Source of the DNA: Gnetum montanum | Taxonomy: Eukaryota > Streptophyta > Gnetopsida > Gnetales > Gnetaceae | Length of the DNA stretch: 64,000 bases | Assembly: GCA_015680685.1 (NCBI GenBank) | Contig: MNCI01002924.1 | Span: 447,934-511,933, forward strand | Reading direction: 5' to 3' | In this document: piece by piece, positions 13,001 to 24,711 of the stretch | Numbering within the stretch: the stretch's first letter is position 1 | Layout: each line of letters starts with the position of its first letter | Notes under the pieces: generated by a model | Told to the model about the DNA's origin: nothing | Databases searched by the model: none | Seen by the model: only the letters and a program-made list of their open reading frames with translations | Made by a program: the position numbers and the translations under genes

Positions 13001-13559
13001 TCGCCAAAAGAAATTTGGTCGAGGCCATCCCACCGCAATCTTAATAACATCAGTTATGACTGCGTTCAGGAGCAATGAAAAAAATAGACCTGTACAAACA
13101 GCGTTCATATTTTACAAATGTTACATCTCGTCAAGGAAGGAATATTTTTAAAAATTTGAATCACTAAGTGATTTTTAAATACCCAGAATGGCATGATGAA
13201 GGTCATGGATATCCCTCTTCCGAAAATAGTATATGAGAAAAATCAAAATTGGCCCTAACGTGGAATATATCTATTGAAACGTATAGTCAGTCACCCTTTA
13301 AAGTATTAAAAATTTAAATATTAAGAAAATAAAGCATGGGATGAATACATACCGGCACCGACCAGAATGGGACAGTATTGGAACGAAATGGATACCTGAG
13401 GTTAGACATCATTTCCTTCCCCACAAAACGGTAAAATGGAGGTATCCATAATAGAATGACACCTTCTATAATAGCAAGAAAAAGGATCATAAGCCAGTCA
13501 TATTTGTGAAATTTTATCAGTTGAAAGAAATCAACTGTTCTATGGTTAGAAACTCTCAT
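10053..13559 (-). CDS. LPP: Lipid phosphate phosphatase (PAP2 family), eight coding exons, 317 aa
   Basis: Dephosphorylates phosphatidic acid and related lipid phosphates at membranes (family knowledge: plant LPP). Coding exons, minus strand: 13559-13353, 13270-13183, 13089-12980, 12883-12790, 11916-11728, 11584-11525, 10338-10282, 10201-10053. All junctions are GT-AG and the phases agree. The three PAP2 motifs are present: KXXXXXXRP at residues 115-123 (KIAVGWPRP), PSGH at 161-164, and SRX5HX3D at 211-222 ([12 protein letters not shown]). About six hydrophobic segments are seen, including ~23-41, ~70-88 and ~196-210. [10 protein letters not shown] and DLHHAILG are typical of plant LPPs. The ATG is supported by an in-frame TAA three codons upstream. 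The exon containing it begins at 13583 after a TTGCAG acceptor, so a 5' UTR exon lies further upstream. The hydrophilic C-terminal tail is spread over two small exons and one larger one. Oddity: Trp120 where relatives usually have Arg, outside the invariant positions. Sure of the family; the tail exons are somewhat less certain. Confidence 0.92.
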
Positions 13560-13583
13560 TTTTCCTTAAATATTATGATCTTC

Positions 13584-16313
13584 CTGCAAGAAAGTTCAAA
13601 AAGAATGAGAATTAGAAATTTTAAGCTTTAATTCACAAGTAAATCCATAATATTTCTCATAATTAAAATTACAGTCCATGTGTCATTTACCAGCACCAAC
13701 ACTGGGTATGATTCAGGAAAAGTATTTAAGAGACTGATTACAAAATCAAAATTAATAACACATGCATTTCTACAAATATTTCATACTCCAGCGAGGATAA
13801 TTTTAAGATAGCATTTTAAGCTGTAAATAGACCTCACATGAATAAAAAAGTGAGCAACAAATTTTAGGCTTGCCCTGCCCTGCCCTGTTCATGCTTCATT
13901 GGGGTACAGCATCCACACCCATTTAGATTGGAGCCGGCAACCATTTTATTGCAAATCCTAACAGATATCCAATCCCATGTTGATGGGATAAAAATAAGGA
14001 TTACATTTCAAAGATTACGACTCTAATTATTGCATTAACATTACAGGCTGATGCAAAAGTTGTGTGTCATTTTTGAAAGTAATGCAGGTGTAAATAAGGT
14101 CTCCCTTGAAAACATACGAAGAAATTAATAATATTTATTCACATTATTGACCACACTTCTAGGAGGCTGAGGTAAAATATCATTCCTAAGACACTGAAAA
14201 TTCCAACGGTCTTTCTTATGCAACTTCCTTCTACAATGACTTTAAACAGTTGCGAATACTTGATGAACTATGACATTTAACAGTCTCCTTTATCTCTGGA
14301 ATGCTATAATTCATTTCCAGTGGCCAAATCTTTTGCTGAGAAAATTCTTAGTGGAATTATTTTGTTTCCCTAAAGAAAAGTCTGTCTTAGTTTCAAGACG
14401 ACAATTCATTAAGAACCATTCACGTAAAATACAGTCATTTTGGTTCAAGTCCCTCTTGGGCTCTTCCTCGCAAGGTCCTCCCCTGCACTGGCATAAACGC
14501 CCCTTTACTACCCCTATGGAGGTCGTCTCGCTAGACTGGATGGGAAATATCGATTGTTTGACAACATGCCACTTGGTGCTCAACACCACGTGTCTTGCCT
14601 GCCATCCCATGGTCGGGTTGCCGTTTTATAATTAGATTTTACTGATTAATAGAAATAACAGAAAACACGGTAAGAGCCTAAGACTATCTGGTATTACAGA
14701 CATGATTAACAATTGCAAAAACCGTGAAAAGGTCATGTCAAGTCTGCATAAGCAACGCATGAGAAACCTCATTTCAGCTTTTAGAGGAGCTAATCAAGAG
14801 ACAAAGACATTATAGTTTCTGATTAGAAATCGCACAGCGCTAGACCATAACTTATATGTTATCCAAGTACCTATAGAAGAGAAACTCAGAGACAGAATGA
14901 ACTAGAATCAAATTGCCTTTACTTATAGAAAAGTCTTAGTACAAAGATAAAGGAAACATTGAAATCTCCATGGAAAAAAATGATGCATAATTACTGCAAA
15001 ATGTACGCAGTCAAAAATTTTGCTTTTAATAAACATCAGAGGAAGATTGATAATCATAGAAAGGAGAATTGAATTTATTGTTACGTCTACAAAGTTCTTT
15101 AGAAAACCATGATGGGAAATACTTTATTATATGGAAAAATTCATGAAATACTACCATAACAACCATTCCATTTGCTTCTACTGATGTTCCTCGTATGGAA
15201 GAATTTTTTCGGCATGTTCTCATGCACCGATTACAGTTTTCGAAAATTTCCAGGAAAATACAGACAAGTTTTGTTATTTTTTTGAAGGCTCTTGAATAGT
15301 TCGAAGCAAAAGCAAGTTTCAACTCGGTAGTTTGCCGCCAGTCCGCCACTGCTAAGGTTCAAAATGACTAAAAGTTACAATTCTAGACATAATAGATTTT
15401 GTCCCCTGGACAAATGCCTCAAGGTGAATATTGATTCTGAATTCTTAACGAGTGACGACATACTCGATTTTCTCTGACAAGAGTCTGTCGCAGGTTAATT
15501 CAAAACATGTAATTCGAACTCAGGTTGAAAACGAAACTATCAGAAGTTCGCACAATGTTACCGTCGGTATGCACTGATAAACGTTGTCAAGATTTTGAAA
15601 TAAGCGTTCCCTGAGTCCTTCAATACAAAATGAACATACTACTTCCAAAGATCATCAAAGGCATGCGACAAGATCGTAGACGTCCGAGAACAGCGTATTT
15701 GAAGCTTTGCGAAGCTTTAGTACATCCAATAAGACATTAACCAATTAAATTCTGAAATTCAGGAAACCTTATAATCACCTTAGTAACGCGCAGACATGAA
15801 CAATTGCCTATTAAAAAACTAAAGAATCGAGAGCAAAATCCATAAAAACGAACCTTCACGTAAGGTTTGTCGCAGGACACAACAAAGGCGGGCAGGGAGG
15901 CAAGCAGAAACAACGTGAATTCCTTCAAGAAAGCCAATCAGCCAATCATTTATTTAACGATAACGAATGGCCGGTCGAGCAACCCCGGAGAAAATTGCAG
16001 ACGAAACAAAGACAGACTGAGACGCATGCATTGTTGAAGCCGACGAAGCCAAATGCGTTTCTTCTTGCTCCAAGATTTGATGGAAACAATAAGCAACAGC
16101 GATCGTGCAAGAAAGTCGCTCAAGATTCGTCCACAAAACACGCTCTTCGATCCACGCTTGCCTTGCACGATTTTGCTTTAAAATGGCGCAGTTTTTCTTC
16201 GAAATCTTCAACTTGCAAGGCGTGCACCTACAGAAGTAGTTGATCGTCCAACCGCTTTCCAATGATGAATCCATTATGCATGGCCTTTCTCGCTCACTAT
16301 CCTTGGATTTCAT
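13584..16313 (-). other. Phosphatase 5' region: first intron, probable 5' UTR exon and promoter
   Basis: The coding start exon begins after an acceptor at 13584, so transcription starts upstream. The stretch ~15850-16300 is richer in GC and CpG than its surroundings and is the likely gene 5' end. A candidate leader-exon donor on the minus strand is ttacgtgaag|gttcg near 15855-15860. No TATA box is convincing. Overlapping ORFs on both strands at 15950-16313 show no family similarity. The intron also holds a small GC-rich insert at ~14430-14630. Confidence 0.4.
14430..14630 (+). repeat. Possible SINE or SINE-like insert
   Basis: A GC-rich island in an AT-rich intron. It starts with ggttcaagtccctcttggg, which fits an RNA polymerase III B box (GGTTCRANNCC), and opposing ORFs run over it by chance. 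No clear A box was found upstream, so the assignment is weak. Confidence 0.25.
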
Positions 16314-17565
16314 CCAAACATTCCAATTTACGCTTCGTCTTATCTTCTAACTTTCCCGGATCTGTGTACATTCCTTTTTAACGCTGCTTTGACATTTTCT
16401 TGCAGAAAATTGTCGTTCTCTACAACATAATTGCGATCTTGCAACGTTTTCTGCACATGACTATTCGGTCCATCGATTAACTTGAAGAAGTTTCTCATTT
16501 GTCATCATTGCGTGGACGGTCTAGTTTTCATTCTTGAAACCAATTCATTGTCAGCAGTTCACCACCTTGTTTTATGAACACATTATCTCCGTTGTTCTGC
16601 ATATTTCAACTGAAAGGAAACGTCCGGAGCATTCACCAGCGAAACGACGTTTGATTGATTTCTTGCTGCACAAGACTTAGCTGGTGCACTGTTTTGGATA
16701 CTTTTGCTCTTAATAGATGGTTAACAACCTGTAACATATCGTTTACAAGACCTCTGCTGTGCACTGTTATGGATAAGTTTGCTTTGGTACTGTTTGCTTT
16801 GCGACTTAGCGGTTTTGAAATAATTACATTAAGAATAATACATAGAGTAGGGACCATCGCTTATTTGTTTGTCAAGCTTTATGAGCTAGTACTTAATCAC
16901 TTGTAAGAGGTTAAGCTTTTGTTCATTCACAACCCTCTCCAAAACCCTACCTTGGTGGGATGAGCATTGAGCATCTCGGTGATGATCCTTGTGTCTTGTC
17001 AATAACAAAAAAGTCAAAAAAACAACAAAGAAAATGGAAGGCATAAGTGGTCTTAAAATACTAAAATTTAGTAAAGGATTATCACCTAGTTAAATAGAGA
17101 CTTGGAACGGTGAATGGATGAGCAAAAGCTTAGCCATATTAAGTAGCTACACCCAAGTTCAAACCCATGTCTTTCAACTTGAAAATAAACTCTTTAAGTA
17201 ACTACACTTATGTTCAAACCTATGTCTTCAACTTGGAAATTAAACACCTTACCACAGATTTTAAATGATAGTCCCTACTCCCTCATCACATATTTTAAAA
17301 ACCATTAAATCTTTAAAAACTAAAATTATTACAATTTATCTTTTAGTATTATCCTCAATGGATTTCTCTCTTTTTTTTGGTATGGATGAGGGAATTGCTT
17401 TTCTATCCTTCTAAACTTTTTTGATATTTTTTTGATGAGGGAATTGCTTTGGTATGAATGAGGCATTTTATTGTAGGCCCTCACACATGAAAGAAAATTG
17501 CAATATAAACCAAGCATAAATTTCAGTATCATTTCACATCATAATTTTCATCAAGAAAATGCTTG
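16314..17565. other. Intergenic DNA, nothing recognised
   Basis: No conserved ORF. A short imperfect duplication (gagggaattgctt, ~17388 and ~17439) is visible. The region between the phosphatase gene and the next repeats is otherwise unremarkable. Confidence 0.4.
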
Positions 17566-17700
17566 ATTTCATACAAATGAAAAAAAATAATCAATTCAAA
17601 TTTCATTGCTTTTTTACCAAGAATATATGAAAATTCTCAATTTCATACAAATGAAAAAAATAATCAATTCAAATTTCAATGCTTTTTTACTAGGGAAATG
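17566..17700 (+). repeat. Tandem repeat, two copies of ~75 bp
   Basis: The unit beginning tttcatacaaatgaaaaaa and containing taatcaattcaaatttca recurs at 17566 and 17641. A third partial piece (tttcaatacctttttacca) follows near 17728. Confidence 0.7.
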
Positions 17701-17872
17701 CTAGGTTTGACACAAATTTCAATACCTTTTTACCAGAGAAATGCTAACTTTGACATAATTCAAAAGATGTGCACCAAACCAATTAGTATAAGATGGCTAA
17801 CTCAATAGAGTCAAGCTTTTCATATTCCTATTGTTTCTTCAAAGTAGCAGAGTGAACCATTTGTCCAGGTAT

Positions 17873-18590
17873 ATAATGAAATGAATAAGTGGAATTATGT
17901 GAAGCAAGAACCATGTGACGATTTTGATTTTGGAATGAATGTTTCTATGTAATGAAATGAATAAGTAAAATCATGTTAAGTAAGAACCATGTGATGATTA
18001 AGATTTTGGAATGAATGTTCAAGAGGCCTTTAAAGAGATCAGGTCTGAAGAAATATGGTCTCCCAAGTTTGTAGAACCCTTAAGAAATCTAGCCCTAAGA
18101 GTTTTTAGGACAGAGCCATACCACAATGAAGTGTTAGCTTATTGGTAAGACTCTTGATTTGAAAACTCCAAGTCATAGGTTTGACTTCAGTGGATAATGC
18201 TGAACATAAAATTGGAAGTGATTCTCAATGATATAGATTTTTTAAAAAAATGCTATGAGATGGATCGCTTAGTAGAGCTTTCTAAATTTCTGTTGATTTT
18301 TTTTATCTTTTATTTATGGGTTTTTGTAGCTAACCATTTTTCAAGTGTATAATGAAATGAATATGTAGTATCATGTCAAATAAAAACCCTGTGATGCTTT
18401 CGATTTTGGAATGAATGTTCAAAGACCTGTAAAGATATATGGTCCCCAAGTGATGATTTTGATTTTGGAATGAATTTTTTAGAGGCCTGTAAGGAGATAA
18501 GGTCCAAAGAAATATGGTCCCCAAGTTTGTAGGATCCTAGAGAAATAAGGTCCCAAAAGGAGTTTCCAGAACAGATAGCCATAAAACACA
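17873..18590 (+). repeat. Direct duplication of ~245 bp split by a SINE-like insert
   Basis: Copy 1 (~17873-18119) and copy 2 (~18347-18590) share, in order, tataatgaaatgaata, gattttggaatgaatgttc, agaaatatggtc and cccaagtttgtag. A tRNA-like insert separates them. Copy 1 also has its first ~80 bp internally doubled (again at ~17953). Confidence 0.65.
18125..18290 (+). repeat. tRNA-derived SINE-like copy 1
   Basis: A-box-like TTAGCTTATTGGTAAG (18134-18149) and B-box-like AGGTTTGACTTCAG (~18177-18190) are about 30 nt apart, followed by ggataatgctgaa. The same arrangement appears at 38.49, 49.70 and 49.92 kb, so it is a dispersed pol-III family, not a tRNA gene (no cloverleaf or anticodon arm is supported). 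Confidence 0.5.
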
Positions 18591-18827
18591 TAGTTATGGT
18601 TAAAGTGTAAAATCAGATAAGTGATTCTCTTCCAAATCAAAAAGCAAAAAAGAGTCACTACAAAGACATCATGATGGAGGAAAGCTAGAGACGGCATCAC
18701 CTCATGAATATCCCTAGTGATGAACAGTTGAATTTTAAATAAATGTTCATACATACAAGACAAAGCCAAGGATTTCTTGAATTGGCACTAAATCATGAAC
18801 CTAATAATAGTAAAAAAAGATACTCTT

Positions 18828-19408
18828 TGTGAGAGATGTCTTAGGGTGGTGGTTCTCTTGGGCTCTCCCATGGTTTGGGGGCCATGGAACACTCTGAGGT
18901 GCTCTTAGGTGGCTCTCAAGTGTTAAAAAAACCCACCCCAGCTTGGTGGTACTAAGCCAACAGTAAGAAACCCTCATGTTGCAACTCTCTCTAAGTTCTC
19001 TTCATACTACCCTCACTCAAAGAACTACATGGCCCTGATTTTACAGTGGTCGTAGATATGTAGGCAACTAGGATTAGATAGTTCTGGTGTGGTGCCAAGC
19101 CAAACCTTGTACTATATCGTGAGGGTTCTGGGGATGAGGCACAACCCCTTGTAGATGCATCGTTTCCCCTTCCATCAATGTTGTCTATAGGGTTGATTGT
19201 GTGCTTGTTTGCAAGGTCCTTGTTTGGAGTTAGTTGTCCTTTGTGAGATGCATTCCCATACATATATTAAGAATTTGCGTTGTTGCTTGCACTCTCTCTT
19301 GGGTTGCTTGCTTGTTTGAGGCATATTCCCTAGGTCTTCCACCCCAAATCCATTCAATCTTAGTGAATTCCTTAGGGTGCCAAACAATGTCGAGGCAATG
19401 TTATTACA
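18828..19408 (+). repeat. 5' LTR of element K (581 bp)
   Basis: TG...CA ends; paired with 31866-32459. Shared blocks include ccatggaacactctga, tggctctcaagtgtta and ggtcgtagatatgta. Confidence 0.88.
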
Positions 19409-19410
19409 GA

Positions 19411-19422
19411 TGGTATAAGAGC
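19411..19422 (+). promoter_or_regulatory. Primer-binding site of element K (initiator tRNA-Met)
   Basis: TGGTATAAGAGC lies 2 nt after the LTR end. It differs at one base from the common plant PBS TGGTATCAGAGC. Confidence 0.8.
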
Positions 19423-19430
19423 GGTTTTTG

Positions 19431-22400
19431 AAATTGTGTTGTGATATGCATGTGCTCTTTGGTTGTGTTACACCATCAAGGTTGTTCTATTGATGGATTT
19501 TTTTGGATTGATATCTAGGTGACTTAGGATCATATCCTTATGTATTCTTTGAAGAGTTTCCTTATGGTAAGATTTTTACACTCTTCATGAGGGGGCTGAT
19601 GTTACGTTGTGAGCAATTGATGTATGTTGTTCTCCTTGAGGATGTATATGATTGCATTGTGGTAATGTTCGCCACTTGTTTACTTGTGGTTGGAACAGTT
19701 GTGATTTTATTTAATATGGCAGAGGAGAGTTCTATTGGCAACTCATAAATTATTATTGCTCAAGGAGCTCTCATCTCTGGTCTCCAGTGATTCATCTAGG
19801 ATGAATCAGACCTAGTCTCTGCTTTGGTTTCCACCTAGATGACATGTATCGAGATAGCATTAATTGAATTGTGCAAGATGTGATATGCTTGCACTCCCAC
19901 TCACCCTAGATATAGTGAGTATGGGAATTACAAATTGGGATATGTTGATTCCTAAGTACCTCAGGACGGAGAGCCTTCGAACATGTGCTTTTGGTGAGCC
20001 TTGTTCTGGGTGGAGTAAGACCGTTATCAGTAGACTTCGTACGTTTGTTTTTGTGATTGTATGTTTGTCTAGTTGTGTATGCGTGTCTTCGTGGTTGTGT
20101 TTTCAAATTCTACGTGGGTGTCGCTTTCGTCGTGTCTATCATTCGTAATGCAAGGCTTTGTGTCATACGCAGTGTGATGATTTGTTGCTAGGATCGCCAA
20201 GGATGCATTTTGAGGCCATTTGTGCCATCCCAAAGCCAAATGTTTGTTGTCTTGTTTTGAAAACCTCTTGTGCTTGAGGCATGATTGCCCTTGTTGCTAA
20301 CCTTTCGTGAAAGGTGCTCCCTTGCTTGAGCTAGTTGTGTTGCCCTTGGGTTTGTGGCATCACTCTTTTGATTGGTGACATTTCTTTAGGCACTTTGATT
20401 TGGAGACCTTCTAGTGTGGGTCATCTTATTGTTAGTTCTTGCTAAGACCTGACCTCCTTTGATGAGAGTCTTTCTTGTGGATGCATCCTCCTTGATGTTG
20501 CTCATTGTAGTGAGAATTGGTTTTAAGTAGACCAATTATTGGCTAGACCTTGATATTCCACCTTATTTCTGAGTTGAGATAACGATTCTTTATTGCCCAT
20601 GCCTCTTATGAATGTGTTGAGATCTTGATCCTGGTGGGAACCAGTGTTAGTGGCTGGGAATGTTTCTTGTATATGAATCTTGGAATTTTGAGAGTGTTCT
20701 AGTTCTCTTTGGGTGTGCCTCATGATGAATTGTTTTGTGTGAGTGTGTCTAATTGACCCATCAATATTTTGCATGATTGATCTCTATGTGTCTTGCTGAG
20801 GTCTTGCTCTTTATGATGTTGCAAGAGTGAGATTTCTCTTTTATATATCATGTTTGATGGTTGTATATGAGGCTGATGTGTTGATCATGTTCTTGCTAAC
20901 TTCTCTATTTTTGAGCTATTATCTTAGTCTTTGCAGGCAGCACAAGTGCAAAGATGCAGGTAGTGCTGACCTTAGTTGATTCTGTGAGCACTATGTCTAT
21001 GGGGAAGATGTGTGCTCTTGAGGCCTTCATGAATTGGTTATTTGGTCTCAAAATCCCAACATTGGGTTGTGGATTTATCAATACCTTGGCTATGATGAAA
21101 CAGTAGGTACATCATGATTGGTTTGCCTCTTTGTGCTGGGTGAGCACTAATAGAGGACGGTGATCCATCCTAGACCCTACAGATATTGGATTAGCAGGTA
21201 GCATAAAATGGTATCCTTAGCCATGCTAGATACTAATGGCCCAAGAATGACCAATGCATTTAGGTCCCACAATGACAAGTGGTGAATACTCAATTGGCGT
21301 GTCCCATTATTCAATCATTGCACTTGTGTCTCGAATCATTTTCGTTTGATGGCAGTCGTGTAGTGAGTTCAGTGGAATGATTGTTCATGTATGTGTAGAG
21401 ACAATTGTGAAATGGATGCAGTGCGATAGATGATCATGTACATTCTACGACAAAGACAAGTTTTTCTCAAAACAACATGGTGCAGCCTTGGTATGCTCCT
21501 AGTGGCCTAAACCTTTCAACTTAGGATGGGCTTGGGCAATTTGTCCTATAGCCTTCTAGGCTTGGGTAGCATTCCCGAATACCATGTATTGTGCTCAGTA
21601 AATGTATTCCTATCCTCTGGTGTGTGAGATTGTAATGTAACCTTATGATATTTTTAGTTTTGATAGTTTATGCACACAAAAGTGCTAGATGTTATTTCCC
21701 TATGTGAGTCAGTTGTCTTCTTGTTGTAGGCTTATGCCACACCCTGTCACAAGGCCAAGCTTGATGTATGGTGTTTTCCTAGTGCTCATTCTTGAAGCAC
21801 CTTTCTGATATGTTTTAAGTGGCTTTTATGCCTTAATGTGTAATTATGTTGAAAACCCCATGGAAAATTATCTTTTTTGAGATATGGTGTTGTAACGAGT
21901 AGGCCATGGCATGTCCTTGCCCAAGGTGCTCTTGAACTAATTCCTTGTGCTCTTGGTGATATTGGCATGCCATGATGGTGTGTCCTTTGGTGAATTCTCT
22001 TGACACAAGACAAGTCTTGATTTCATTTCCTCTTAGGTTCTTGGACTCGCAGAAATCTTATCCACAAACGATCAATGGTGGTATGGAGCCTGAAATACAA
22101 ACAAATTGGTTTAGTGAGCTTGATCTTAATAGTGGGCGAATTCACGATGGCCATGTGAATTGCAATGGTAAACTAAAATTGAAATCAAGGTGATGCTACT
22201 ATGTCTAGTTGTGGAGTAGAGTTGAGTTCTGGGTATCGGCACCTAGACTCTCTCTTCCATGGCTGGATGTGATGGTGGAGCAGTTTTGCAAATGTTGGGA
22301 TGGTGGTCCATCCTTGAATAAATGATGTTACAATTACAGAAATTGTGACTTCTCTTGGTGGCCTTGCTTGGTGGACTTGGATGTGCTCGAAAACACTTGA

Positions 22401-23757
22401 GCCTATGCTCTCATGATTGGGGGCTTCTGCTGCTTTGTGGATGATGGCATGCTCTCATGATTAGTTTCTTTTGGTGCTTTTGAGGGCTATGATGTGCTCT
22501 CATGGCTTGGGACTTATTGGTGCTTTTGTGGACTATGGTGTGATTTCATGACTTGGGACTCATTGTGCCTAGCAAGCTATTGTCTTGCCCAATTTCCTCT
22601 GTGTATTCTATTCCTTGTGTACACTGATGTATCACATCGTCTCTCCTTAATTTATTATCCCATTTCTCTGGTGTATTGTTAAATGATGTTAGTGTCCTAA
22701 CCTCTTTGGTCGGATAACAAGGCTAAGCACTATATTACTTGGTGAATTCTCAATCCTATGAGGGATCATTCTCCATTCCGATGGATGCCCTCTTTAGTTC
22801 CTAAAATAATAATGCATGTTGTACTGAGACAACTGTTCCCTAGATGGGGTCCATAAGCAATTGATGTTAGGGACTTGTTCCTAGCAATGGTTCCATGTTC
22901 TTGAACTCTTGGGGCTTGTTTTCAGAGACAAAGTGTTGTGATTGTGGTGGAATTCATGGAACCTCCCTTGTGAGGTCATGTTATTGATGTAGCCTAAATG
23001 TATATATCTCCTCTCTTGTAAGCAAGGCGTGATCTTATGTACTCTCTCTCTCAGTTTTTGGGGCTCCAAAGGGACTTCCTTGTTAGGGTTATCTAGTAGA
23101 TCAATCTTATTGTAATCCCTTCGGGGACAAGTCGTGTATTATTTTTGAGTTGGTAGTCAATGTTGGTGAAGCCCATTCTTTGTAAAACTATCTTGAGGAC
23201 TTAGTCCTCCTATGGACAAAATGTTCTTGTTGACTTGTGTTTGTTGTTTGGGTTGGATAGTCATAGGCAATGGTGTGCCCTTGTGCACCACAATTGTTGT
23301 AAATGGGTTGGACTGGGATGTATGAAATGAAAATCCAAATCTCCCAGGATAAAACTCTTTTGCTTCTCAAGTTGTTCTTAAGGTAGAATCGAGTGTGGGT
23401 AAGACCTGTAAATCGATGTCTTCCCTCTACCAGTAGCAGTTTGATGATACGATTGTGTTGGCTATGTGGATCACTTGGTTATGTATTATGGGTAAGGTGC
23501 AATTGGATTACTATACTTGCCTACTGAAGAAACCTCCCAAAGAGGATCTTTTCTTCAAGTTCAAAAAAATCCAATGAAAGGTGTTGATTGGGAGTTGTGG
23601 TCATTTTTGACATGGTAGGAAAATTCAAATTTTGGAAACCTAGATGTTCCTTGGAGAATTCATAACTGTGGTTGCCCTCGGAGGTGACTCTACATGCTTT
23701 CCTAGACCAAGTGTTCAGAAAATGGTGCTTGTCCCATATCTTAGAGTCAGAAGGATA
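19431..23757 (+). other. Internal non-coding DNA of element K, left part
   Basis: T/G-rich on the plus strand with many short broken ORFs. No zinc knuckle, protease, RT, RNase H or integrase motif was found on either strand. Some phrases repeat locally, for example gctctcatga...ttgggg(ac)tt near 22410, 22450 and 22500. Confidence 0.6.
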
Positions 23758-23762
23758 GCTTG

Positions 23763-24569
23763 TGATGAGTTATCATTTTTGTTGGCCGCAATATCGCATA
23801 CGTGATATCGCGTACGCGATATCGCAGCTTGTCTCCTCATCTATAAATAAGAGGTAGACAGATCTGGTAGGCAGTTTTTAGATTTTCTTTTAAGTGTTTA
23901 GTTTTAAAGTAGTTCTTCTCTCAACCCTTCTCTCCCAGTGCATGCTCGCAGTGTGGTGATTGTAATTGTACGGCATCCTTATTCGAGTGTAACATAATTG
24001 GACACGCACATGATCGGCAATAAAGATCAAGATTACTTCATCATTGTAGCATCCACTTAGCTTAATTATTTATTTAATTGTTATTTACTGCTTTCTTAGT
24101 TAACATCTTCTTACCCTAAACTCCTGTTAAACGCGGAATGAGTACGACTTGATCACGACCATTTAAGTGTGACTACTTGGTAACCTAGTAGCGTACCTAG
24201 GATCTACGCTTGGTAATCCCAGTGATAGTCATGCACGAGGTCCAAGATGTGTACGGATGATTGAGGAACGAATGCTCATCGTACTTAGGCTAGCTTAGAT
24301 TCTCTCTCACCCTCTCTCTCTTAGCTTAGTTGATATTACTTCCCATCATACCCAGGAGTAGCATTAGTGTAGGAACACATCATACACCTCACTCTGGACT
24401 AAACCATACGTGACAAAGTTAATGCTAGTCTAGGTGGGAAGACAGTGAACTGCAATCTACGAGTAACTGTTTGGATGCCACAATTAGTCTGTCTGCGGAG
24501 TTTGACCAAATCATGCATGAAACACTCGTATTCGTATGGTTGAGTGTAGGGGTACCTCGCCACTCATCA
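23763..24569 (+). repeat. 5' LTR of element C
   Basis: TGATGAG...CTCATCA, 807 bp. TATAAATA at 23842-23849 and an AATAAA poly(A) signal at 24019-24024. Pyrimidine-rich tctctctcaccctctctctctt sits in U5. Confidence 0.95.
23804..23823. promoter_or_regulatory. Perfect 20-bp palindrome upstream of the LTR TATA box
   Basis: GATATCGCGTACGCGATATC is self-complementary over all 20 bases and ends 18 bp before TATAAATA (23842). A partial copy of the same kind (atatcgcatacgtgatatc) overlaps its left side. The 3' LTR has the same site with one C-to-T change. It looks like a dyad for a dimeric DNA-binding protein (inference). Confidence 0.7.
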
Positions 24570-24570
24570 T

Positions 24571-24588
24571 TGGCGTTGTTGCCAGGGA
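24571..24588 (+). promoter_or_regulatory. Primer-binding site of element C (tRNA-Asp)
   Basis: TGGCGTTGTTGCCAGGGA lies one base after the LTR. The plant tRNA-Asp(GTC) 3' end gives TGGCGCCGTTGCCGGGGA as its complement, the PBS type known for Athila elements. The differences are transitions. Element E has a better-preserved version (GGCGCCGTTGCCAGGGA). Confidence 0.88.
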
Positions 24589-24711
24589 CAATGCTAGATA
24601 TCTAGATTAGTTATATCATACAAGGTTGTTGTATATGAACTAATGATATATCCTTTAGGAAGAAATCATTATAAAAAGTCACATACAAAATTCACACACA
24701 ATCTCATAACC

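Noticed and set aside
14270-14635. Opposing 121- and 99-codon ORFs in the phosphatase first intron
   Set aside because: They lie over a GC-rich, possibly SINE-like insert and have no recognisable product.
15950-16313. Three overlapping ORFs on both strands at the phosphatase 5' end
   Set aside because: No family similarity; the start codon at 13559 with an upstream in-frame stop explains the gene. The region is GC-richer and therefore has longer chance frames.
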